The position numbers were made by a program, and so were the translations under genes. A stretch of 13,069 bases of DNA from an uncultured Oscillibacter sp. (GTDB lineage: Bacteria > Bacillota > Clostridia > Oscillospirales > Oscillospiraceae), in assembly GCA_946494635.1 (NCBI GenBank), contig CAMMCS010000036.1, forward strand, positions 1 to 13,069, read 5' to 3'. Shown here piece by piece: positions 1 through 7,086 of this stretch; the stretch's first letter is position 1; the number at the start of each line of letters is the position of its first letter. The notes under the pieces were generated by a model. It saw only the letters and a list, made by a program, of their open reading frames with translations. It ran no database searches and had not been told where the DNA came from.

Positions 1-65
1 TATGGCCCTGTTTCATATCCCGTTTGCTTGTTTTCCTAATATATATTGCCCATATACCTCTACAT

Positions 66-104
66 AAAAGAACCGTCCCGCTGTCTGGCGGGACGGTTCT
101 TTTT
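66..104 (+). terminator. Intrinsic terminator of an upstream gene
   Basis: A perfect 13-bp stem pairs AGAACCGTCCCGC (69-81) with GCGGGACGGTTCT (88-100) around the loop TGTCTG. The left arm is preceded by an A-run and the right arm is followed by TTTT, so it can work in either direction. No gene is visible in bases 1-65, so it most likely ends a transcript that enters from outside the window. Confidence 0.9.
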
Positions 105-252
105 CTGCCTCCGGTCCTGCTGTCTCTCCGTCCTCTTCCGGAAAACGCACAGCTCCCTCTGAAAGCTTCATAACCATGTTGCATAGGATAAACGAATTTT
201 TTATCTGTTTATCTACATTATTTACAAAATCTTTATAAATATGAATAAATTA

Positions 253-281
253 TTTACAACTCCTTTTCGAAGTGCTATGAT
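253..281 (+). promoter_or_regulatory. Sigma-A promoter of cstA
   Basis: A -35 box TTTACA (253-258) lies 17 bp from a -10 box TATGAT (276-281). The -10 box is preceded by TGC, an extended -10. Both boxes match consensus at five of six positions. Transcription would start near 288, giving a short leader of about 43 nt. A second AT-rich candidate (TCTACA 212-217, TATAAA 234-239, 16-bp spacer) lies just upstream. Bases 105-211 show nothing else recognisable. Confidence 0.7.
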
Positions 282-294
282 AATGCCAGAATCC

Positions 295-319
295 GCCCGG
301 GCGACCGGGCAAAAAGGAG
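295..319 (+). promoter_or_regulatory. GNRA-capped hairpin followed by the cstA ribosome site
   Basis: GCCCGG (295-300) pairs perfectly with CCGGGC (305-310) around a GCGA loop, a GNRA-type tetraloop. It is followed directly by AAAAAGGAG (311-319). The Shine-Dalgarno GGAG is 12 nt before ATG 332 but only 3 nt before the in-frame GTG at 323. This favours the ATG as start. The hairpin would sit almost at the 5' end of the mRNA. Confidence 0.65.
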
Positions 320-331
320 TGTGTGTTTTCC

Positions 332-1804
332 ATGGCAACCTTTATCATCGGCCTTGTGATTCTTTTCGTCGGCGCTGCCATCTATGGCAAGTTCTGCGAA
401 AAGGTCTTCGGCCCCGACGACCGGGAGACGCCCGCCTATTCCAAGCAGGATGGCGTGGACTATGTCCCCATGCGTTGTTGGAAAAACAGCCTGATCAACC
501 TGCTGAACATCGCAGGCACAGGCCCCATCCTCGGACCCATCCAGGGCATCCTGTTCGGGCCCATCGCGTTCATTACCATTCCCATCGGCAACGTCATCGG
601 CGGCGCCATGCACGACTATTTCTCCGGCATGATCTGCCTGCGTGACGGCGGCACCCAGATGCCCACCATGATCCGCAAGTACTCCAACAAGGGCATCTTC
701 ACGGTCTACAACATCTTCCTGTGCGTGCTGCTGCTGCTGGTGGGCGCCGTGTTCGTGTACACCCCCGGCGACATCGCTGCCACTCAGGTCTTCGGCTTCT
801 CTGGCCAGGCCACTGATTACACCACCTGGATCATCTATGGCGTTATCTTCGTCTACTACCTGATCGCCACCGTGTTCCCCATCGACGCCATCATCGGCCG
901 GATCTATCCCATCTTCGGCGCGATCCTGATGTTCTCCGCCGTCGGCGTGTTCATCGGCATCTTCGCCCACAACTATCCCCTGCTGAACGTGTGGGATACC
1001 TGGACCAGCGAGTATTTCGACTATGGCACCTACTTCGCTAACGGCCACTTCTTCCCCGTGTTCTTCGTCACCGTGGCCTGCGGCATCCTCTCTGGCTTCC
1101 ACTCCACCCAGACCGCTATCATCACCCGTACCATGAAGAGCGAGCGGCAGGGCCGCACCACCTTCTACTGGATGATGATTCTGGAAGGCTTCATCGCCAT
1201 GGTTTGGGCTGCCGGCGCCATGGGCGTCTACAACCTGGGCCTGCAGGAGGCCAATGCCTCCCTCGCCACCGCCACCATCGGCGTGGTCTGCAAGGACATC
1301 CTCGGGCCTATCGGCGGCATCATCGCTCTGCTGGGCGTCATCGTTCTGCCCGTCACCTCCGGCGATACCGCTCTGCGCGCCCTGCGTCTGACCCTGTCTG
1401 AGTCCTTCAAGCTGGATCAGTCCACCAATGCCAAGCGTCTGACCCTGGCTGCTCCCGTGTTCGTTCTGGTGGCTGCCATCATCGTGTGGGCCAAGTTCAA
1501 CAGCGAGGGCTTCAACATCCTGTGGCGTTACTTCGCATGGTCCAACCAGACCCTGTCCCTGTTCGCCTTCCTGGCCATCTCTATCTGGATGTTTGAGAAC
1601 GGCAAGAAGAAGTTCGTGTGGGTGCCTCTGATTCCCGGTGTCTTCTACACCTTCATCTGCGCCAGCTTCATCTCCAACGCCACCATCGGCTTCAACCTGC
1701 CCTGGAGCATTGCTTATCCCATCGGCATTGTCGCCGCCGTGGTCTATGCGGTTCTCATTCTCTGGTATGGCAACAAGCGTTCCAGCCGTCTGAAGACGGT
1801 CTGA
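332..1804 (+). CDS. cstA: CstA-family carbon starvation / pyruvate-peptide transporter
   Basis: This is a polytopic inner-membrane protein of 490 aa from ATG 332; an in-frame GTG at 323 would add three residues but is too close to the Shine-Dalgarno. Family signatures are clear: IAGTGPILGPI (60-70), GAMHD (91-95), GFHSTQT (255-261), TSGDTALRALR (342-352) and FAWSNQTLS (401-409). Characterised CstA/BtsT proteins of enterobacteria take up peptides or pyruvate and are about 700 aa. This is the shorter form common in anaerobic Bacillota, lacking the long C-terminal part. Substrate cannot be told from sequence; pyruvate, amino acids or small peptides are all possible. It is monocistronic, with its own promoter and a hairpin just after the stop codon, and converges on the antiporter operon. 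Confidence in family is high, in substrate low. Confidence 0.95.
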   Translation: MATFIIGLVILFVGAAIYGKFCEKVFGPDDRETPAYSKQDGVDYVPMRCWKNSLINLLNIAGTGPILGPIQGILFGPIAFITIPIGNVIGGAMHDYFSGMICLRDGGTQMPTMIRKYSNKGIFTVYNIFLCVLLLLVGAVFVYTPGDIAATQVFGFSGQATDYTTWIIYGVIFVYYLIATVFPIDAIIGRIYPIFGAILMFSAVGVFIGIFAHNYPLLNVWDTWTSEYFDYGTYFANGHFFPVFFVTVACGILSGFHSTQTAIITRTMKSERQGRTTFYWMMILEGFIAMVWAAGAMGVYNLGLQEANASLATATIGVVCKDILGPIGGIIALLGVIVLPVTSGDTALRALRLTLSESFKLDQSTNAKRLTLAAPVFVLVAAIIVWAKFNSEGFNILWRYFAWSNQTLSLFAFLAISIWMFENGKKKFVWVPLIPGVFYTFICASFISNATIGFNLPWSIAYPIGIVAAVVYAVLILWYGNKRSSRLKTV

Positions 1805-1832
1805 TCTGTGTGTCTGTCCCTTTACCTTTTCT

Positions 1833-1872
1833 GACAAACGGCCGTCCCACGGATGTGGGACGGCCATTTGTC
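1833..1872 (+). terminator. Terminator-like hairpin after cstA
   Basis: GACAAA-C-GGCCGTCCCAC (1833-1850) pairs with GTGGGACGGCC-A-TTTGTC (1855-1872) around the loop GGAT, with one C/A mismatch. The 11-bp GC core flanked by AAA and TTT arms is terminator-like, but the U-tract is short and interrupted by G and C. It begins 28 nt after the cstA stop codon. On the other strand it could also stop read-through from the antiporter operon. Confidence 0.7.
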
Positions 1873-1977
1873 GTAAATCGCGGGATTCCCTTGTGTACGA
1901 TTTTCTCCGGGAGTGCCGGGCAGTGCTTCTGTTGTTCCCGGGGGCTTTTCCGCGGAGTACGCGGCAATGTCCCAAAC

Positions 1978-2023
1978 GGGATCCGGCCGGAAGGGGGGAA
2001 TGTTTCCCTTCCGGCCGGATCCC
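1978..2023. repeat. Perfect 18-bp inverted repeat in the convergent intergenic region
   Basis: GGGATCCGGCCGGAAGGG (1978-1995) is repeated exactly inverted at 2006-2023 with a 10-nt loop. Neither side has a good T-run: TGTCTGTTTC follows on the plus strand and GTTTGGG on the minus strand. It may be a bidirectional transcription barrier or a 3'-end stabiliser for the mrp mRNA, which ends 116 nt away. The rest of the 334-base gap (1805-2138) contains only small imperfect hairpins and no plausible gene. Confidence 0.7.
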
Positions 2024-2138
2024 TGTCTGTTTCCCGCAGTCTTTCTCAGACAACCGTGCTCCCGCAGCCTCGTCCGGTACTCCGGGGTCTCTCCGGCAAA
2101 GCGCGCTGCCCGCTTCAGATATCCCGGTTCCCGGTCAA

Positions 2139-4085
2139 TTACAGCAGCATGTACAGCAGCAGGACGATGAGCCCGCAGCCTGTCAGCATCAGGTCAAAGG
2201 AGAATGTCTCGCCCAGCAGGAACCGCCTGGGCTTTCGGTCATAGGTGCCGAAGGTCTCATCGTGCTTGGGGACGAAGATGCCCGGTGCCTTGGTAAAGAG
2301 GATCTTCTCCCCCAGCATCACCAGCCAGTCGCCCAGCGACGCTGCCGTCCTGGCGCCCAGTGCTCCCGCAAAGGCCAGCGCCGACAGGGCGGGGCGGTAT
2401 ACCGCCTCCTCCAGATCCAGGCGCCTGGGCCACCGGTCCTGGTACACCGCCCCCTCCGGCCCCCGCTCCATCAACAGCATGCGGACCACCAGCAGGTACA
2501 CGGCAGCGCCGATCCCAAGGGAGATCAGCGCCCCCTGCAGATTGACCCAGGAGAAATAGTGGACACTGTGGCCCGGATCTGCCATCAGGAACCCGGAGGC
2601 CCACTGCGCCAGCGGTTCCATGGTCCAGTTGGGTGTCAGTCCCAGCAGAAGCAGCAGGCTGGCACCGCAGGACAGCGCCGTCAGCGTCCCCCTGGAGAGG
2701 TAGCTCTGCAGCGGCAGGCGCTGGCCCGCCGCCCGGCTGGATACAAAAATGGCCACAAACAGCTTTGTCATGTACGCCGCAGTCAGTCCCCCGGCAATGA
2801 GGAACAGCCGTTCCACCATGGGAAACCAGCCGGGATCTGCCCCGGCGTGCTCCAGCAGGTGAATATACTCCACAATGCTCTCGTGAAGCAGGGTCTTGCT
2901 GACATAGCCGGAGAAACCCGGCACCCCGGCAATGGAAGCGCCGCCGATGAAAAAGAGGATTTTCAGTACCGGCTTGTTCCGGCCCCAGCCCCGGATCTCA
3001 TTGAGGTTCAGGGAGTGGGTCCCCACATAGATGACGCCCGCCGCCACAAACAGCACCAGCTTCACCAAGCTGTGATTGAGCATGTGAAGCACCGTCCCCC
3101 AGGCCGCCAGGGCGTTCTCTCCGCTTAAAAAGCCCTGCATCGCCGTTCCCACCAGGATAAAGCCGATCTGGGACATGGAGGAGCAGGCCAGCGTCCGCTT
3201 CAGATCAATGGAAAAGAGCGCCAGCACCGCTCCCAGCACCATGGTCACCACGCCCAGGGCCAGGACAACTGTGTTCCATGGGATCTCCGCCCAAAACAGA
3301 TATCTGGACAGGATCAGGGCCCCAAAGACGCCGCTCTTTGTAAGAATACCCGACAGCAGCGCCGACGCTGGGGCCGGAGCCGCCGGATGGGCTTTTGGCA
3401 GCCAGATATGAAGGGGGAACATGCCTGCCTTGGCGCCGAATCCGGCCAAAGCCAATCCGCCCGCTGCATACAGCATTCCCCGTTTTCCCGCCGGCAGGGC
3501 GGATACTGCCGCCGGCAGATCCGCAAAAGCCAAGGTCCCCAGCAGGTGCTGCAGCAGCACCAGTCCCGCCAGCAGCGCCATACCGCCGATCACAGCCACC
3601 GCCAGATACGTCTGTCCTGCCCGGATGGCCTCCGGCGTCTCATTTTGCGCCACCCAGACGTAGGAGGTCATGGACATCATTTCAAAAAACACAAACAGGG
3701 TGAAAAAATCCGCCGCAAGGAAGACGCCCATCAGAGCCCCCAGCGTCATCAGCCAGAAAAGATAGAACCGGTTGCAGCCCTCTGCGGCGGCAAAATAATT
3801 GGGGCAGTTCAGGCCCGTGGCGGCCCATAGAAAGGCGCTCACCAGCGCCAGCAGGCTCCCCAGGCTCCCCGCCTGAAGGTGAAGGCCTATCCCGCACACG
3901 CCGGGCAGCTCCAGCGATGCATCCGGCCAAACCAGCACCAGCAGCAGTGTCAGCAGCAGCTCTGCCGCCGGCACGATCCGGATGAACAGGTTCCGATACC
4001 GCCGGTCTCTCCGCCGCAGGGGAAACACCCACACGGAGGCCAGGATCGGCAGAAGGATTAACAGCAGCAGCAAAATTTTCTCCAT
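2139..4085 (-). CDS. Proton-conducting antiporter-like subunit 4 with C-terminal extension
   Basis: Predicted 648-aa NuoL/M/N-family membrane protein, last gene of the operon. The antiporter core carries the residues used in proton transfer: FFEMMS with E135, GFGAKAGMFPLHIWLPKAHP with K219, LTK with K250, H334/H338 with K342, and K397. Residues from about 450 to 648 form an extension with more hydrophobic segments and the motif WPRRLDLEEAVYRP (552-565). That resembles the amphipathic lateral-helix region at the end of NuoL/MrpA/HyfB-type proteins (inference). The start is placed at ATG 4085, two bases after the TAA stop of the upstream gene. A longer frame opening at 4190 would overlap that gene by about 100 bases and add a non-hydrophobic leader, so I rejected it. 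It may be the distal pump module whose extension clamps the others. Confidence 0.9.
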   Translation of the reverse strand: MEKILLLLLILLPILASVWVFPLRRRDRRYRNLFIRIVPAAELLLTLLLVLVWPDASLELPGVCGIGLHLQAGSLGSLLALVSAFLWAATGLNCPNYFAAAEGCNRFYLFWLMTLGALMGVFLAADFFTLFVFFEMMSMTSYVWVAQNETPEAIRAGQTYLAVAVIGGMALLAGLVLLQHLLGTLAFADLPAAVSALPAGKRGMLYAAGGLALAGFGAKAGMFPLHIWLPKAHPAAPAPASALLSGILTKSGVFGALILSRYLFWAEIPWNTVVLALGVVTMVLGAVLALFSIDLKRTLACSSMSQIGFILVGTAMQGFLSGENALAAWGTVLHMLNHSLVKLVLFVAAGVIYVGTHSLNLNEIRGWGRNKPVLKILFFIGGASIAGVPGFSGYVSKTLLHESIVEYIHLLEHAGADPGWFPMVERLFLIAGGLTAAYMTKLFVAIFVSSRAAGQRLPLQSYLSRGTLTALSCGASLLLLLGLTPNWTMEPLAQWASGFLMADPGHSVHYFSWVNLQGALISLGIGAAVYLLVVRMLLMERGPEGAVYQDRWPRRLDLEEAVYRPALSALAFAGALGARTAASLGDWLVMLGEKILFTKAPGIFVPKHDETFGTYDRKPRRFLLGETFSFDLMLTGCGLIVLLLYMLL

Positions 4086-4087
4086 CT

Positions 4088-5578
4088 TTACAGCCCCCGC
4101 TCCAGCATCGCCTGCAGAAAGGCAATTATCGGGTCCGAAATCAGCGCCAGCGCCGCACCCGAGACAGTCAGCAGAACCAGCGGCAGCCACATGGCCCTGC
4201 CGGGGTCATGCACCTGGCTCAGCGCCGCCCTGTCAAACTCGCCCACCGGGAAGTAGGCCCGCACCACTATTGTCATCATGTACAGCGTGGTCAGCAGCGT
4301 GGACAGGATCAGGGCGCCGATCCCTACATAGGCCAGCGGATTCTCCGAGGCAACTGCCGCCTCTGAGATCATCCACTTGCCGGCAAAGCCCCCCAGCGGC
4401 GGCACGCCGATCAGGGCGAAGGAGGAGATCGTAAAGGTTGCGAACACCACCGGCATCGCCCGGCCGAAGCCCTCCAGCTCATAGACATATTCGCGCCCGC
4501 TCTTGAGGATGATCGCCCCGGCGCAGCAGAACATGGTGATCTTGATGAAAGCGTGATAGATCATGTGGGTCATCCCCCCAAGCATCCCCGCCGGCGTCAT
4601 GAGCGTCAGGGAAAAGAGGATGTAGGAGAGATTACTGACCGTGGAAAAAGCCAGCCTCCGCTTCAGATGCGGGGTCCGCAGGGCTCTGGCCGAGCCATAG
4701 ATAATGGTGACAATAGCCGCCGTCATTACGACGTGCTGTGCCCACGTCCCCCGAAGGAACTCCGCTCCAAAGCCATAGTAGATCAGCCGCAGCACCGCGA
4801 AGGCGCCGGCCTTCACCACCGCAACAGCGTGAAGCAGGGCGGATACCGGCGTGGGAGCCACTGATGCGTCTGGCAGCCAGCCGCACAGCGGGAACACCGC
4901 CGCCTTGACGCCAAACCCGAAAAACGCCGCCACAAAGGCGACCTCCAGCGCCTGCTCGTTCCCTGCGGCCAGGCCTGGATCCAGAATCCCCCCATAGGTA
5001 AAGTTCAGGTGCCCCACTCCGTAGTTGAGCAGAAACACAATGCCAATGAAGGCAAAGGCTGCGCCGGAGATGGAGTACACCAGATATTTCCGCCCGGCGT
5101 ACCGGGCCTTTTCATCCATGGCATGCATCACCAGGGGCAGGGTTGTCAGCGTCAGCGCCTCATAGAAGAAGTACAGGGACAGGAAGTCCTCCGAATAGGC
5201 CACTCCCATCACCACGCCGCAGGCCATCAGCCAGAATGCGAAAAAACGGTTCTCATTTCCCTCATGGGACATATAGTCCAGGGCATACGCCGTCACCATG
5301 GGCCACAGCACCGATACGATTCCTCCGTACACCATGGCGGCCCCGTCGATCCGCAGTGAGATGGAAAACACCTCGTTGAAGCTCACCAGAATACAGGCCA
5401 GGTAGCTGTCTCCGCGCAGATAGGTCAGGACAATGCAGGAAAGTGACAGAGCCGAAGTCACCAATGAGGACACCATGACATATCTGCCCCGCGTTTTCCG
5501 GCCCTTGGGCTGCAGCACCAGCAGGCCCAGCCCCAGCAGGATGGGCAGCAAGATCGGCAATGTCAAAAAGCGGCTCAA
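4088..5578 (-). CDS. Proton-conducting antiporter-like subunit 3, NuoL/MrpA-N type
   Basis: 496-aa polytopic membrane protein of the proton-conducting transporter family. Key residues are present: YFFYEALTL with E140, FGVKAAVFPLCGWLPDA with K225, SALLHAVAVVKAG with H250 and K256, H342 and K346, and K401. The SALLHA..VKAG signature is that of NuoL and the MrpA N-terminal domain rather than NuoN/MrpD, so among the four large subunits this is the most MrpA-like. The start is a TTG at 5578, chosen because GGGAGGGG (5591-5584) lies 7 nt upstream and no ATG is well placed. It follows the preceding gene by 31 nt. At about 500 aa it lacks the MrpA C-terminal MbhD/MbhE domains, which are encoded separately upstream in this operon. 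Confidence 0.92.
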   Translation of the reverse strand: MSRFLTLPILLPILLGLGLLVLQPKGRKTRGRYVMVSSLVTSALSLSCIVLTYLRGDSYLACILVSFNEVFSISLRIDGAAMVYGGIVSVLWPMVTAYALDYMSHEGNENRFFAFWLMACGVVMGVAYSEDFLSLYFFYEALTLTTLPLVMHAMDEKARYAGRKYLVYSISGAAFAFIGIVFLLNYGVGHLNFTYGGILDPGLAAGNEQALEVAFVAAFFGFGVKAAVFPLCGWLPDASVAPTPVSALLHAVAVVKAGAFAVLRLIYYGFGAEFLRGTWAQHVVMTAAIVTIIYGSARALRTPHLKRRLAFSTVSNLSYILFSLTLMTPAGMLGGMTHMIYHAFIKITMFCCAGAIILKSGREYVYELEGFGRAMPVVFATFTISSFALIGVPPLGGFAGKWMISEAAVASENPLAYVGIGALILSTLLTTLYMMTIVVRAYFPVGEFDRAALSQVHDPGRAMWLPLVLLTVSGAALALISDPIIAFLQAMLERGL

Positions 5579-5583
5579 ATGCG

Positions 5584-5591
5584 CCCCTCCC
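5584..5591 (-). promoter_or_regulatory. Ribosome binding site fixing a TTG start
   Basis: GGGAGGGG on the minus strand is 7 nt (counted from GGAGG) before the TTG at 5578. It decides the start of the third large subunit, since the frame has no ATG nearby. Confidence 0.75.
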
Positions 5592-5609
5592 TTCTGAATG
5601 TTCTCCCCC

Positions 5610-7061
5610 TCACGGGAAAAATCGGCCTGCCAGCAGGCCCAGCCAGCGGATCACGCCGCCAGGCAGCACGCCCAGCAGCAGCAATGCGGCGCAGAATCCG
5701 ATCATGGGCCAGATCATCTGCGGCCCCACCTCCCGCCGCTCGGTAATGAAATCCCGTCCCGGAAAGAATCCCGCCGTCACCACCGGCAGCAGATAGCCTG
5801 CCGTCAGCAGCGCGGAGAGGATCAGCACCACCAGTCCGGCGATGCCAAAAGCCTGAACAGGGGCTTCCAGCCCGGCAGTGAGCAGATACCACTTGCTGAC
5901 AAACCCCGCCAGCGGCGGAATCCCGATCAGGGAGAGAGCCGCCAGCGTGAAGCACCACATGGTCACCGGCATCCGCCGTCCGATTCCCCGCAGCTGATCC
6001 ACCCTGGTGCAGTTGGTGGAGATGATGATGGCGCCTGCCGCCAGAAACAGGGTGTCCTTCGCCAGGGCATGAAATACCATCTGCAGCAGCGATGCCTGGA
6101 CGCCCTCCGGCGTCAGCAGCATCAGCCCAAACAGCACATAGGAGACCTGGCTCACCGTGGAATAGGCCAGCCGGCGCTTCAGGAGCTTTTCCCGATATGC
6201 CAGCATGGAGCCGATAAACACCGTCATCAATGTCAGGGACAGCAGCACATACTGGGGCCAGCTCCCCGCCAGAAACTCCGGGCCGAACATATAGTAGGTC
6301 ACCCGGATCACAGCCACCACACCGCCCTTGGTAATGACACCGGAGAGGACGGCGGAAGCCGGTGCCGGCGCCACCGGGTGCGCCGACGGCAGCCAGGACT
6401 GCATCGGCATCATGCCCGCTTTCGCGCCGAATCCCACGATCATCAGGCAGTAGGCCACCAGCAGCAGCGGCCGGTGCTCTGCCGCCCGGGAGAAATCCAG
6501 GGCGCCGCCCGGCTGAAAATCCGGAACCGCCAGATAATAGGCAATGAAAAAGTATCCCGCCAGCGCCATGCCTGCCCCAAACACCGAATACCCCAGATAC
6601 TTGAAGCCCGCCCGCCGGGAAGCCGGGGTCGCGTCATGAAGCACCAGCGGCACCGTGATCAGGGACATGACCTCAAAGAACATGTACATGGTGACAAAAT
6701 TGGCTGCCTGGGCCAGTCCCATCAGCACCCCCAGGGTCATGGTGTAAAACCCCATGAACTGGTTGCCGTGGCCTGCGTGGCGGATATAGGGCCGGGTAAA
6801 TATCACCACCGGCGCCCAGATGCACACCGCAAGCACCATAAAGAACTTGGACAGCCAGTCGCTGTTCAGCACCAGTCCCAGATCTCCCTGGATGGTCAGC
6901 AGCCACAGCCGCTGGACGGGGGTGACGCAGTTTGCCAGCACCAGCACGCCGGTAACCACAATCAGCGTCACCACCAGCCAGTCCCGGTACTGTTCATTTT
7001 TCTGCCGGAACACAAAAATCCCGCCGACCAGCGGTACCAGGATGGGCAGCAGCAACAGCAT
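5610..7061 (-). CDS. Proton-conducting antiporter-like subunit 2, MrpD type
   Basis: 483-aa polytopic membrane protein of the NuoL/M/N family. Proton-pathway residues are all in place: MFFEVMSL with E130, GFGAKAGMMPMQSWLPSAHP with K214, GVITKGG with K245, H331 and K335, and K390. The AHPVAPAPASAVLSG stretch is typical of MrpD/MbhH-like subunits. ATG 7061 is preceded by AAGGGAG with 7-nt spacing, and the upstream stop codon is 25 nt away. It would be one of four pumping modules lined up in the membrane arm. The similar AHPxAPAPASAxLSG motif in subunit 4 suggests these two are closer to each other than to the others (by eye only). Confidence 0.93.
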   Translation of the reverse strand: MLLLLPILVPLVGGIFVFRQKNEQYRDWLVVTLIVVTGVLVLANCVTPVQRLWLLTIQGDLGLVLNSDWLSKFFMVLAVCIWAPVVIFTRPYIRHAGHGNQFMGFYTMTLGVLMGLAQAANFVTMYMFFEVMSLITVPLVLHDATPASRRAGFKYLGYSVFGAGMALAGYFFIAYYLAVPDFQPGGALDFSRAAEHRPLLLVAYCLMIVGFGAKAGMMPMQSWLPSAHPVAPAPASAVLSGVITKGGVVAVIRVTYYMFGPEFLAGSWPQYVLLSLTLMTVFIGSMLAYREKLLKRRLAYSTVSQVSYVLFGLMLLTPEGVQASLLQMVFHALAKDTLFLAAGAIIISTNCTRVDQLRGIGRRMPVTMWCFTLAALSLIGIPPLAGFVSKWYLLTAGLEAPVQAFGIAGLVVLILSALLTAGYLLPVVTAGFFPGRDFITERREVGPQMIWPMIGFCAALLLLGVLPGGVIRWLGLLAGRFFP

Positions 7062-7086
7062 GGGCGTTCTCCCTTACTTCAGCGTT

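Noticed and set aside
275..2053. 592-codon minus-strand open frame opposite cstA
   Set aside because: It is hydrophilic, rich in Asp, Glu, Gly and His, mirrors the codon bias of cstA, runs through the terminator hairpin and has no family features.
1893..3128. 411-codon plus-strand open frame across the intergenic region and operon end
   Set aside because: Low-complexity Gln/Pro-rich translation lying mostly opposite a conserved antiporter gene, with no ribosome site that I could support.
4086..4190. 35-residue N-terminal extension of the last large subunit
   Set aside because: It would lie within the previous gene, and the ATG at 4085 directly precedes the normal hydrophobic first helix.
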